A stretch of 25,770 bases of DNA from CAYMUL01 sp964393605 (GTDB lineage: Bacteria > Bacteroidota > Ignavibacteria > Ignavibacteriales > Ignavibacteriaceae): NCBI GenBank assembly GCA_964393605.1, contig CAYMUL010000043.1:1-25770 (forward strand), given 5' to 3'. Each line of letters begins with the position of its first letter. The stretch's first letter is position 1. The notes below the pieces were generated by a model. The model had not been told where the DNA came from. It did not search any database and saw only the letters and a program-made list of their open reading frames with translations. Positions 12,771 to 21,195 of this stretch are shown here, in pieces. Position numbers and translations under genes: made by a program.

Positions 12771-15550
12771 CTATCTCCAAATGTAATTTTATATGTTCCA
12801 ATTTTTTTCTTCTCGAGCGAAATCGGAAATACGTTGCTATTAATTAGTTTAATTTCTTCACAATGTATTTCTTCAAGTGTAACTTTTTGCACGCACAAAA
12901 TATTTTTCATGAATTGCACTTTCCCATCAATTTTGTTTTCGGAAGGATTAAATATTCTCAACACTAACTCGTTTTCATTTTTATTTTCGGGAAGTTTGAG
13001 GGTGCTGAAAATTAACTCTTCCGGTTTAATCCTCAAGAATGACGCGGCTAACGGCAGTTCTCCACTCGAATAACCGCTTTGAACTAATTTCATTTCATAA
13101 TTAAAATTAAATGCTTCATTGAAAGTATTCGCTTCGAACCAACTTTTTTTGTGCGAATAAATTGAAAGGCGGTAAGAAGTTTTCCCGAGCGATTGACTTC
13201 CTTTTTGATGGGTATAATCCTGACGGGAACTTGGCGCGATTATATATTCAAAACCTCTAAGCAAAGTTATCGCAAGCGTTTTCTTTTTGTCATTCAACAC
13301 TTCATACTCTTTTAATCCATCAACCAAAAGAGAAATTCCTTTTTCCTTATTGCTTACATCTACGAAGTTGTGCATCGGGAAATCATACATCGGTTGTTCA
13401 ATCCAATTTGATGAATCAATTCGTTCGGTGCTTCTTTGTACAACATCAAATTGTCCTTCTCCAAACGAAAAAGCATTTTCTATTTTAGTCGGGAACATAA
13501 TTCTTAAACGATGACTTTCGGCTTTATTATCAACGTTGATCTCGATGTTGAGTCGTTTGCTTTTGTACTTTAAAGTAAGGAATAATTCAACATCTACTTT
13601 TACAAGTTTCTGTTTTGATTTTTTTCTTTCAGCCAAATTTTTAGGAATTAATAATTTATGAATAATTCTAAACGTTGAAGAAAGAGAGTTTTGCTCAACA
13701 ACGGAAATCTTTGCCTTGCTTTTTAAAGTCGTAACAAATGGTTTTGTTGGAACATTTATCCATGCGTGTCCGGCTTCTCCTTCGCTGAAGAAATAGCCGA
13801 GATTGTTGAAAGATAAATCATTCTTTTTATCGTAAAGATTAAATGTGCCGTTCGCGTTTATCTTAACTTTTAGAAATTCATTTTCCATAAAAAGATTTTG
13901 CTTTGGTAAAGAATTTTTCTTTTCGATAAACTGATTGCACGGTTCTACAGAAAAAACTTTGTATCCGAATGGCGGAACATCCTCAATATTTATTTTAGTT
14001 TCGTAACGAATCATATCGTGATACATCGGTCTATCAATCATTTGCTCAAGCACAGGTTGATAATTTCTCTTCGAGAGAATTTCAAATTGCAAGCTGTTAC
14101 CGTCCGAATTTATTATGCTGAATGAACCTTTGTCGAGATTAACCGGAATGTCTATAAATGCAGTTACAACTTCGCTTCGATAATTATTGTTGGGATTTAA
14201 TGCTGTCAAATAAATATTATGATTGTTCGAGAATGAAGAAACATCGATGCGTTTTACAATTTCTTGGATACCTTTTGAAAACACTCCTCGAGAAATTTCA
14301 ATACATTGTTTGTAACGGTTCATCATATCGTCATGAATTTCATCAAGACTACAACCGCCGATCGAATCGTGCGAAGAATTTTGCACAAGCAAATCCCACG
14401 CAATATCCAAATAATTATTTTTAACATCTGCACCGATTAATGAAGCAAAAGAATTGAACGGTTCGGCAAAATATTGAAGCCATCGTTCCGCCTCGAAATT
14501 TTTTTGTTTGAGAAACATTCGAGCCGAAGTAGTGTAGCCATACATGTTTCCGCTACTTCTATCGAACTGCGAGCTTCTTCTTTCGCCAAAAACTTTTTGC
14601 AAACTATTTTTATCAACCGAAGAATAAATTGCTTCGGCGTAATCCTCAAGCGTTGAGTGAATAACATTCATATTCGGAAATTCTTTTTTTATGTCGTCGA
14701 GCAGTTGAACAGTTTTAATGTTTGGACCGCTTGAATCATGCCCCTCCATCCAAATAACATGCGGAGTTGTAAAATCATTAGCTTGATCTTTTATAATTGC
14801 TTCGACTTGTTGTTTGATGTTTTCAGGAAAATAACCGTCAACAGGATTTAGAATAAAATAATCTTCAGCGCAAAGTGATTCATCCGCGAAGTGAAAATGT
14901 GTTCCACCTTTTTCCCATGTATAACGAACATCTGAAATATTTTCGTTATGAATGACCATTCGATACAAATAAAAATAAAAATTATATCTCGGCATCGTTG
15001 AGAACCTTGATGATATTGCCCCTGTGCCGTCTGCACCAATCCACAAGAACTCTGCTTTCGGGCTATCGAGTGAGTTCACACCACGATAAAACATAATCAA
15101 TTCAATTCCAAACTCTTTATAAATTTGTGGAAGTTGAGAAATTTGTCCCCACGAAAAAGGAGAATAACCCATCTTAGAAACTCGTCCGATTTCTTTACAA
15201 AGTTTGTGACCGATTAAGAGATTACGAATTAAATTTTCTCCGCCGATTTGAAATTGTTCGGGTAAAACATACCATGGACCGATGAATATTCTTTTCTCAT
15301 TAACGAGTTGTGAAAATATTTCTTTGTTGTGGGGTTTTGCTTCAAGATAATCTTTAACAACAATTGATTGGCTATCAAGATGAAATGCTCTGTACTTTGG
15401 TTCTTTTTGCAAAATCGAAATTACCTCGTCAATCATTTCAACAAGCATTTGTCTGTTACGCTGAAAAGGAAATCGCCATTCGCGATCCCAATGTGTGTTT
15501 GATATTACGTGAAATATTTTTTCTGATTTCAAGTTACTTGCCTGATTCAT
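12767..15550 (-). CDS. GH38 alpha-mannosidase homologue lacking the nucleophile Asp
   Basis: The 927-residue protein aligns by eye with GH38 alpha-mannosidases. The N-terminal SNTHWDREW gives the Zn ligands His20 and Asp22, and the C-terminal part of the catalytic region has QNSSHDSIGGCSLDEIH (His394). The family normally reads GYxPDSFGxxxQxPQI at the nucleophile, whose Asp is also a Zn ligand. Here the sequence is GYSPFSWGQISQLPQI, so Phe132 stands in for Asp. The nucleotide reading (ttt) is unambiguous, and the rest of the protein is intact. The protein may be catalytically dead or altered. The start is the ATG at 15550, sharing one base with the HAD stop (TAATG), rather than the TTG six codons upstream. 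No signal peptide is present. The C-terminal half is beta-rich, as in other GH38 proteins. Confidence 0.88.
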   Translation of the reverse strand: MNQASNLKSEKIFHVISNTHWDREWRFPFQRNRQMLVEMIDEVISILQKEPKYRAFHLDSQSIVVKDYLEAKPHNKEIFSQLVNEKRIFIGPWYVLPEQFQIGGENLIRNLLIGHKLCKEIGRVSKMGYSPFSWGQISQLPQIYKEFGIELIMFYRGVNSLDSPKAEFLWIGADGTGAISSRFSTMPRYNFYFYLYRMVIHNENISDVRYTWEKGGTHFHFADESLCAEDYFILNPVDGYFPENIKQQVEAIIKDQANDFTTPHVIWMEGHDSSGPNIKTVQLLDDIKKEFPNMNVIHSTLEDYAEAIYSSVDKNSLQKVFGERRSSQFDRSSGNMYGYTTSARMFLKQKNFEAERWLQYFAEPFNSFASLIGADVKNNYLDIAWDLLVQNSSHDSIGGCSLDEIHDDMMNRYKQCIEISRGVFSKGIQEIVKRIDVSSFSNNHNIYLTALNPNNNYRSEVVTAFIDIPVNLDKGSFSIINSDGNSLQFEILSKRNYQPVLEQMIDRPMYHDMIRYETKINIEDVPPFGYKVFSVEPCNQFIEKKNSLPKQNLFMENEFLKVKINANGTFNLYDKKNDLSFNNLGYFFSEGEAGHAWINVPTKPFVTTLKSKAKISVVEQNSLSSTFRIIHKLLIPKNLAERKKSKQKLVKVDVELFLTLKYKSKRLNIEINVDNKAESHRLRIMFPTKIENAFSFGEGQFDVVQRSTERIDSSNWIEQPMYDFPMHNFVDVSNKEKGISLLVDGLKEYEVLNDKKKTLAITLLRGFEYIIAPSSRQDYTHQKGSQSLGKTSYRLSIYSHKKSWFEANTFNEAFNFNYEMKLVQSGYSSGELPLAASFLRIKPEELIFSTLKLPENKNENELVLRIFNPSENKIDGKVQFMKNILCVQKVTLEEIHCEEIKLINSNVFPISLEKKKIGTYKITFGDR

Positions 15551-16914
15551 TAAATTTTTATAAAACAATTATTGAGGAGAATAAACTCCGGCAAACCGCC
15601 GTGAAGGACGTGCGAAGCCGCGTCAAATCTGTGTCCGCTCGTTTCGTTGAATGGAACAGAAATGGAGAATCCAATTCCCGCCGCACGAATTGCAATCGTT
15701 CCGCTTTCACTATCTTCAAATCCGATAACATTCACGAAATCCTTTTTTGAAATATTAAGTTGCGCCAATGCAATACTATAAAGATCGCGATGTGGCTTCA
15801 ACCTTATTTCGCTGGAGTCGCTTGCGGTAATTACCGCATCATAATATTTTTGATACTCGGCGAAGTTATTCAACAATTTACTTCTCTCTTTTGCGGAAAG
15901 AAATTGTTTGTAGTTATGACGAATCACTTCAAATAATTCGGCGAGTACAATGTTCGCTTCATAAAATATTGAAGAAGTTACAATTGCAATTTTTGCGGGA
16001 TTGTTTTTAAAGTGTTTGCAGAGTTTTACAAAATTCTTTTTTGCCGCATCAATTTTATTTTCAGGAAATTTCTTTCCGGTTTTCTTTCTATAAGATTGCA
16101 ATAGAAAAGAAAAATATTTTTCGTAGTTATCGACAATCATCCCCTTTACGAGCGGTAGAAATACTTCCACGCCGGGCATCGGTTCGATGAGATGTTCATG
16201 TTTTTCATCAACTACAACCGAAAGTTCTTTTCGATTTTTCTCAATCACAAAATGCAACAACTGGTGATACTTTTGATAATAAATATCAATCCCGAGTTTT
16301 ACAAAATCATTCCGGGAAAGATTTGAAAAAGATGAAGAATATTTCTCCTCAAGTTTTCTTTCTAAAGCAGGTTCAAATTGTTTTGTCTCAACTACTATTT
16401 TAATGTCGCTCAATAATTTGGGAGAAAGAAAATCTTCGCATCCAAAATTTTTAAGATTTTGCTCAACTTCTTTTTTTCGCAATACATCTTTACCAAACTT
16501 TAGCGTCCACACTGCGGCAAATAAAAATGCCGAGGCAATTTTCGTTCTGTCAAATTTGTTTTGATATTTGTTCACAAGATATTCAACATGCTTTGTGGTG
16601 CTGTTGCCGATGATGTGCGGATAATCGATTTCTTTATCGACAATGCGGGGAGAGTCAATCGTTAAGCCTGACATTAGAGCAATCATCCGATCGAGCGAGT
16701 AAAGGCAAAGCGTTTCCGTAGTTGTTGTTGTTCCATCCATATCCATAACGAAGGCGGAAATATTTTTTATCGGTGCTTTTTGTTTTTTTGCAAGCGGATA
16801 AAGTTCAACAGGTGAGAAAACGAATTCAGGATTATTTACAACCGCGAACTCTTCTCCAAGTCCCGAAAATATTTTTAGAGCATCGCTCTTCTTAGCAATA
16901 ATATTTTTCTTCAT
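15550..16914 (-). CDS. HAD-superfamily phosphatase/phosphomutase with an enlarged cap
   Basis: All four HAD motifs are present: motif I VMDMDGT (nucleophile Asp58, acid Asp60), motif II VTSS (312-315), motif III RLKPHRDLYS (Lys373), and motif IV GFEDSESG (Glu400-Asp401). The order and the IAIRAAGIG ending resemble beta-phosphoglucomutase/sugar-phosphatase members of subfamily I. The protein has 454 residues, about twice the usual 220-240. The extra length is a large insert between motif I and the MPGVEVFLPLV segment (about 65-245), plus a 50-residue N-terminal extension. It probably acts on a sugar phosphate made or used by its neighbours, the phosphohexomutase (upstream, 4-base ATGA overlap) and GH94. 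Whether it is a phosphatase or a mutase cannot be decided from sequence alone. Confidence 0.8.
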   Translation of the reverse strand: MKKNIIAKKSDALKIFSGLGEEFAVVNNPEFVFSPVELYPLAKKQKAPIKNISAFVMDMDGTTTTTETLCLYSLDRMIALMSGLTIDSPRIVDKEIDYPHIIGNSTTKHVEYLVNKYQNKFDRTKIASAFLFAAVWTLKFGKDVLRKKEVEQNLKNFGCEDFLSPKLLSDIKIVVETKQFEPALERKLEEKYSSSFSNLSRNDFVKLGIDIYYQKYHQLLHFVIEKNRKELSVVVDEKHEHLIEPMPGVEVFLPLVKGMIVDNYEKYFSFLLQSYRKKTGKKFPENKIDAAKKNFVKLCKHFKNNPAKIAIVTSSIFYEANIVLAELFEVIRHNYKQFLSAKERSKLLNNFAEYQKYYDAVITASDSSEIRLKPHRDLYSIALAQLNISKKDFVNVIGFEDSESGTIAIRAAGIGFSISVPFNETSGHRFDAASHVLHGGLPEFILLNNCFIKI

Positions 16915-18323
16915 AATGTTTGAAATAACTTTTGTCCTTCAATTAGTAAGTTCTTAACCTCATGATCACTATTACCTTCGGCGTAAAAGCGCACGGTCGG
17001 CTCGGTCTCTGAAACCCTTATCAATAGCCAGCTTGACCCCCCTTCGAGATAATATTTCACTCCGTTAATTTTTCCTCTACTATTCAAAAAATGTTTCGTA
17101 TCTCGAATTTGCCAATTACCGAGTTCGCTTCTATTTGCATGTAAAATCTTTTCTAAATTATCTAATTTGTTTTCGGAGTGATTGTCAACATCAATTCGCG
17201 CATAAAATATTTCACCGTATTTATTTTTTAGCAAAGAGATCATTGAACTGAAATTATCACATTCATAAGTCGCGAGCATTTCCATAAACAGAAACGCAGA
17301 AAAAATTCCGTCTCTTTCGGGAATATGAAAACCGTAACCGAATCCGCCGCTTTCTTCACAACCGAATGCAACATTTCCTTTAATCATTTCTTCGGTGATA
17401 TATTTAAATCCAACTTGAACATCAAACACTTTGCGAGTTTCATTTTCAAAATAACGTTTCAGTTTGTCGGTAACGGATGAAGTTTTAACGATGTTACCGT
17501 TAATATTTTTTTTCGTAAAGATATAATCTGCTAAAAGTAAAATAGTTTCTTGCGCACCGATCCAATTTCCTTTTTCATCCATCAACCCGATTCTATCAGC
17601 ATCTCCGTCATTTGCAACGCCGAATGAGTATTCGCCATCGACGAGCGCATCTTTTAATGGAAAAAGATTTTTTTCAATCGGTTCAGCAGAGCGATTGTAA
17701 AAGGTTTCGCTCGGTGGTGCAAATATTGTTTTTGCCGAAATATTTTTCCTGCCAAGAATTTCTTCAATAAAGAATGCACCCGCGCCCCCCATCGAATCGA
17801 TTAACAATGGCTTCTTGTTTTTTGCAATCAAAGAAAAATCAATCAACCGCTCAAGGTTACTCTCGTAAGGACTTTTGAAATTCTTCACTTCAATTTTCAA
17901 TTTATTTTTTTTGCACTTTGTTTTACCGATTAACTTTTCAACCTCAATCGTATCTTCGGTAAAAAAAGGACCGCCGTAATTCGCTTTAAACTTAACACCG
18001 TTGTAACGCGAAGGATTGTGCGAGGCAGTAATCATAACCCCGGAATCAAAATTATTTTTCTTCACATAGAAAGAGAGTAGCGGCGTCGGCACTACTGAAT
18101 CGGAAAGATGTACTAAAATATTATTTCCCGAAAGTACTTCGGAAAATATTTCTGCAAAGAGTTTTGAATTTTTTCTTCCGTCGTATGCAACCGCAATCGA
18201 AGTATTACTTTTCTTTGTTAAAGAATAATCTGCAAACGCTTGCGCAACGAGAGTGATGTTTGCTTCATTCACTTCGGAATCAAGTAATCCGCGCCAACCA
18301 TCCGTGCCGAAAATTATTTTCAT
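16911..18323 (-). CDS. Alpha-D-phosphohexomutase (phosphoglucomutase/phosphomannomutase family)
   Basis: This enzyme moves a phosphate between the C1 and C6 hydroxyls of a hexose phosphate. The 470 residues carry the family's active-site set: phosphoserine loop ITASHNPSRYNG (Ser101), metal loop NDGDADR (Asp239, Asp241 and Asp243), sugar-binding loop GCEESGGFG (322-329), and phosphate-binding RVSETEPTVR (436-445). The EESGG form of the sugar loop is typical of members that accept glucose or mannose phosphates, but substrates overlap widely in this family. The ATG overlaps the FAD-oxidoreductase stop by 4 bases (ATGA), and its own stop overlaps the HAD start in the same way. In context it would convert the sugar 1-phosphate released by GH94 into a 6-phosphate, a possible NanE substrate. 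Confidence 0.93.
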   Translation of the reverse strand: MKIIFGTDGWRGLLDSEVNEANITLVAQAFADYSLTKKSNTSIAVAYDGRKNSKLFAEIFSEVLSGNNILVHLSDSVVPTPLLSFYVKKNNFDSGVMITASHNPSRYNGVKFKANYGGPFFTEDTIEVEKLIGKTKCKKNKLKIEVKNFKSPYESNLERLIDFSLIAKNKKPLLIDSMGGAGAFFIEEILGRKNISAKTIFAPPSETFYNRSAEPIEKNLFPLKDALVDGEYSFGVANDGDADRIGLMDEKGNWIGAQETILLLADYIFTKKNINGNIVKTSSVTDKLKRYFENETRKVFDVQVGFKYITEEMIKGNVAFGCEESGGFGYGFHIPERDGIFSAFLFMEMLATYECDNFSSMISLLKNKYGEIFYARIDVDNHSENKLDNLEKILHANRSELGNWQIRDTKHFLNSRGKINGVKYYLEGGSSWLLIRVSETEPTVRFYAEGNSDHEVKNLLIEGQKLFQTL

Positions 18324-19636
18324 TTTATCTCGCTCAAGTTATACGAAATAATTTTCTTAACATCTTCATAATTAACGCTACGAATGTTACAATTGTCATT
18401 GATGCTCAAAGCCGCAACGGCACCGCAAGCCTCGCCGGTAGCGGCTGAAGTCGGTTGTATCCGCAAAGCGCTATGCCCTTCGCGGGTAGAAGAAATGCAT
18501 CTCCCCGCGGCCAATAAATTATCGCATCCAGAAACAAACAAAGCGCTCATCGGAATTTCATAATATTCTCCGTCGCGAAGATATTCCATTTTACTCGACT
18601 CATTTTTCTGTCCATGAATATCAACCCCGTAACAAGCTCGCGCGATTGCATCATTAAATTTATTTGCGTGTCGAACATCTTCACCGGTGATGATATAATC
18701 ACCAACTGCTCTTCTCGTTTCGCGTATTCCAACTTGCACTGCGGTTTCAAGAAGTGTAGAATTTTCAAATCCCGGAATATCCGATTGCAGAAGTGCGACA
18801 ACTTGTTTAACCTGTCTGCGCCCGATTAATTCTGCTTTCGTTAATTGTGATGAGAATGAAGCATCGAGAGATAAAATGTTTGAGGTATTAAAAGAAGCTT
18901 CGCCGGAGCCGGGAAGTGTTGTAAAAAATATGTACCCGATTTCTTCAGGTAATCTTTTTTCCTGAATTGCTTTATTGACGAAAGAAAAAAATCCGGCGAC
19001 TGAAATAATTTTATCTTTTTCGAAATCATAAATCAGCCAATCAAAAAAATCATGTTTGTTTTGAACGGCATAATTCTTAATTGCATCGATGTTAATGTTT
19101 GCCATTCGAAAAAATAAAGTCATTGTTTGCAGATTGCCGTTTTGCTCATCCCCTTTTGCCCATGGAAAATTTCCGAGATACAAAAGTTGAGCATCGCCTG
19201 TTGTATCAATGAAAACAGAAGCGTGCAAATTTATTTTTTTTCCACCGATCATTACTTCAACAGAACTAATTTTATTCTCTTCTTTGTGAACGCCAATAAT
19301 TTCTGCGTGAAAAAGAATATCAACCTTGGCTTCATTAAGCAACTCGAACGCGGCAGCTCTGAATGCCGAACCATAAAAACCGTTGCTGATCATCCCATTG
19401 TTTTCGATCATCTTCATTTCAATCTCTTCAAACACGCCGCGTACGAGCGGTACATCGTTTATTGCATATTTCATAAAAGGAGAAACCATGCCTGCGGTTG
19501 ACATGCCGCCGACAAAGCCGTAGTGTTCAATTAATAAAACATTTTTGCAATGACGTGCGGCTTTAACTGCCGCGCTGATTCCAGCAATGCCTCCTCCGGC
19601 AACAATTATATTATATTCTTCTTTTAATCTCTTCAC
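18320..19636 (-). CDS. FAD-dependent oxidoreductase (FAD_oxidored family)
   Basis: The 438-residue flavoprotein has an N-terminal dinucleotide-binding fold: GGGIAG (14-19) for the FAD pyrophosphate and Glu37 at the end of beta-2 (VLLIEHYGFVGG) for the ribose. A C-terminal FAD-contact segment lies near AGRCISSTREGHSALRIQPT, followed by an ATGEACG helix. This matches the PF12831-like oxidoreductases often found in carbohydrate-use clusters. Substrate and electron acceptor are unknown. There is no signal peptide, so it is presumably cytoplasmic. The start codon is GTG at 19636; no ATG lies nearby and the fold begins at once. It sits 7 bases after nanE. The gene upstream of nanE (20339-21175) is a shorter, degenerate paralogue. 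Confidence 0.88.
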   Translation of the reverse strand: MKRLKEEYNIIVAGGGIAGISAAVKAARHCKNVLLIEHYGFVGGMSTAGMVSPFMKYAINDVPLVRGVFEEIEMKMIENNGMISNGFYGSAFRAAAFELLNEAKVDILFHAEIIGVHKEENKISSVEVMIGGKKINLHASVFIDTTGDAQLLYLGNFPWAKGDEQNGNLQTMTLFFRMANINIDAIKNYAVQNKHDFFDWLIYDFEKDKIISVAGFFSFVNKAIQEKRLPEEIGYIFFTTLPGSGEASFNTSNILSLDASFSSQLTKAELIGRRQVKQVVALLQSDIPGFENSTLLETAVQVGIRETRRAVGDYIITGEDVRHANKFNDAIARACYGVDIHGQKNESSKMEYLRDGEYYEIPMSALFVSGCDNLLAAGRCISSTREGHSALRIQPTSAATGEACGAVAALSINDNCNIRSVNYEDVKKIISYNLSEIK

Positions 19637-19643
19637 AGATTAT

Positions 19644-20342
19644 TCAATTTCTTTTTTTGCTTTTTAAAGATTCGACAAACCATGATGTAATCATTCCCGG
19701 ACGGGTGATTGCAGTTCCGACAACTACAGCCCACGCGCCGAGTTCAATCATCTTTGCCGCATCTTTCGGTGTGTTTATTCTTCCTTCAGCAATGACGGGA
19801 ACGGATGAGAGCACAACAAGTTTTTCAATAATTGAAAAATTCGGAGAATATTTTTTATCATCGATAGTTTGTGGAGTATATCCATTCAAAGTTGAAGAGA
19901 CAACGTCCGCACCCGCATTAATACAAGCGACAGCTTCACTATCGTGCGAGAGATCAGCCCAAACGATTACTTCGAATCTGTTTTTAATATGATTAATAAA
20001 CTCAGATCCGGTTAAATTATTTTTTTTGCGAATCGTTCCGTCGATGGCAATTATTTTGCAACCAACCGCAAGCAATTCTTCAACATCTTTTTCACCGCGG
20101 GTAATGCAAACCGTGCCATCATCGAAAGTTGATTTTACAAGTCCGATAACGGGAACATTCACGCTTTCAATTATTTTTTTTGTTTTCGCGATGCCCTGAC
20201 TTCTAATTGCAACTGCACCGTTTTGCTCTGCGGCTTTTGCAAACATCGCAACCCCTTCGGGAGAATTGAATGGCGAATCTCCTTCAGCCTGACAAGAGAC
20301 GATTAAACCGTTTTTAATTTGTGATAAAAATTTTTCTTTCAC
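19644..20342 (-). CDS. nanE: Putative N-acylglucosamine-6-phosphate 2-epimerase (NanE)
   Basis: NanE interconverts N-acetylmannosamine 6-phosphate and N-acetylglucosamine 6-phosphate. The 232-residue TIM barrel shows GLIVSCQA (12-19), AVAIRSQG (Arg47), VIGLVKS (Lys70), ADLSHD (Asp130), TLNGYTP, VIAEGRINTP (Glu186) and VVVGTAITRP (Arg214). By spacing, Lys70, Asp130, Glu186 and Arg214 match the catalytic and binding residues described for Clostridium perfringens NanE. The usual IKRD after the lysine strand is VKST here, and the following segment differs, so the substrate may be a variant. The start is GTG at 20342, overlapping the upstream stop (GTGA). No NanA lyase, NanK kinase or NagA/NagB is seen in the window, so this is not a standard sialic-acid operon. 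Confidence 0.88.
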   Translation of the reverse strand: MKEKFLSQIKNGLIVSCQAEGDSPFNSPEGVAMFAKAAEQNGAVAIRSQGIAKTKKIIESVNVPVIGLVKSTFDDGTVCITRGEKDVEELLAVGCKIIAIDGTIRKKNNLTGSEFINHIKNRFEVIVWADLSHDSEAVACINAGADVVSSTLNGYTPQTIDDKKYSPNFSIIEKLVVLSSVPVIAEGRINTPKDAAKMIELGAWAVVVGTAITRPGMITSWFVESLKSKKRN

Positions 20343-21175
20343 AGAAGTTCTCCGAGATGATTTTCAAACTCCGCCGCTTGAATGAACTCCTCTTCTTTGG
20401 AATATTTTTTAATGAATGAATCAACATGAAAAATATTTTGTTTAACCAGAACGTCTGTTTTATAAAGAACATCCGCTTGCGGTGCAATTAACTGAATTCT
20501 TCCGCCAAGCAACTGCAAATATTTTTCAAAAGCATTTATTACTTGTTGAATTTCATTTTCATAAAGATAGAGATTAGGCGTAGATACCGGTTTCAAGATG
20601 ATGAAATAACGTCCATCGCTAAGTCGCGAATATTTTTGTACAGATTCATTTTTTGAAAAAGAATCATCGTTCAGTTTCGAAGTGATTAAATTTATTCCGA
20701 CACTTTCGATTTGCAACTGCTCATTAACTCCGATGACTGCAAAATTGGCTGAAGTATCAATTACAGTTTTTCCTTTCACTTCAATTCTGCCTTCTTTACC
20801 TGAAAGAATGAGGCAAATATTTTCTTCGGAATTACTTTCAACCGGAGTTACATGAAAAAGTAAATCAATTTTTTCTTTTTCCAAAAATTCTTGTAAAACA
20901 ATTTTAACGGATTCAGGATTCACAACAAATTTATCTTTACTTGAAAACAAAAATGAATCGTGAGTCTCGTACAAGTTTTCATAAATATTTTTCGCGATGC
21001 TTTCGGGGAGGTTTTCCGCGTGTTGAAATAAGTTCAACGATTCGGTAATTCTTCCGCCTGTAAATCCGTAATGATTCAAGAGCAAGACTTTCTTTTCACG
21101 CTTCGCAAAAAACAATGATGCGGTTACACCCGATAAACCCGCGCTATAAATTATGTAATCGTAAATCTTTGACAT
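20339..21175 (-). CDS. Degenerate, truncated paralogue of the FAD-dependent oxidoreductase
   Basis: The 278-residue protein is clearly related to the oxidoreductase at 18320-19636: KKVLLLNHYGFTGGRITES here against KNVLLIEHYGFVGGMSTAG there, and KIDLLFHVTPVE against KVDILFHAEIIG. It has lost key FAD features. The GxGxxG loop reads SAGLSG (residues 11-16), the ribose-binding Glu is Asn34, and the whole C-terminal FAD-contact region is missing, leaving it about 160 residues short. The reading frame is otherwise clean and sits in the operon with a 4-base overlap onto nanE, so it looks maintained rather than decaying. The ATG at 21175 is chosen over the TTG one codon before it. It may be a non-FAD partner subunit of the full-length paralogue; that is inference. 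Confidence 0.75.
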   Translation of the reverse strand: MSKIYDYIIYSAGLSGVTASLFFAKREKKVLLLNHYGFTGGRITESLNLFQHAENLPESIAKNIYENLYETHDSFLFSSKDKFVVNPESVKIVLQEFLEKEKIDLLFHVTPVESNSEENICLILSGKEGRIEVKGKTVIDTSANFAVIGVNEQLQIESVGINLITSKLNDDSFSKNESVQKYSRLSDGRYFIILKPVSTPNLYLYENEIQQVINAFEKYLQLLGGRIQLIAPQADVLYKTDVLVKQNIFHVDSFIKKYSKEEEFIQAAEFENHLGELL

Positions 21176-21195
21176 CAATATTTCAAATTCATTTT

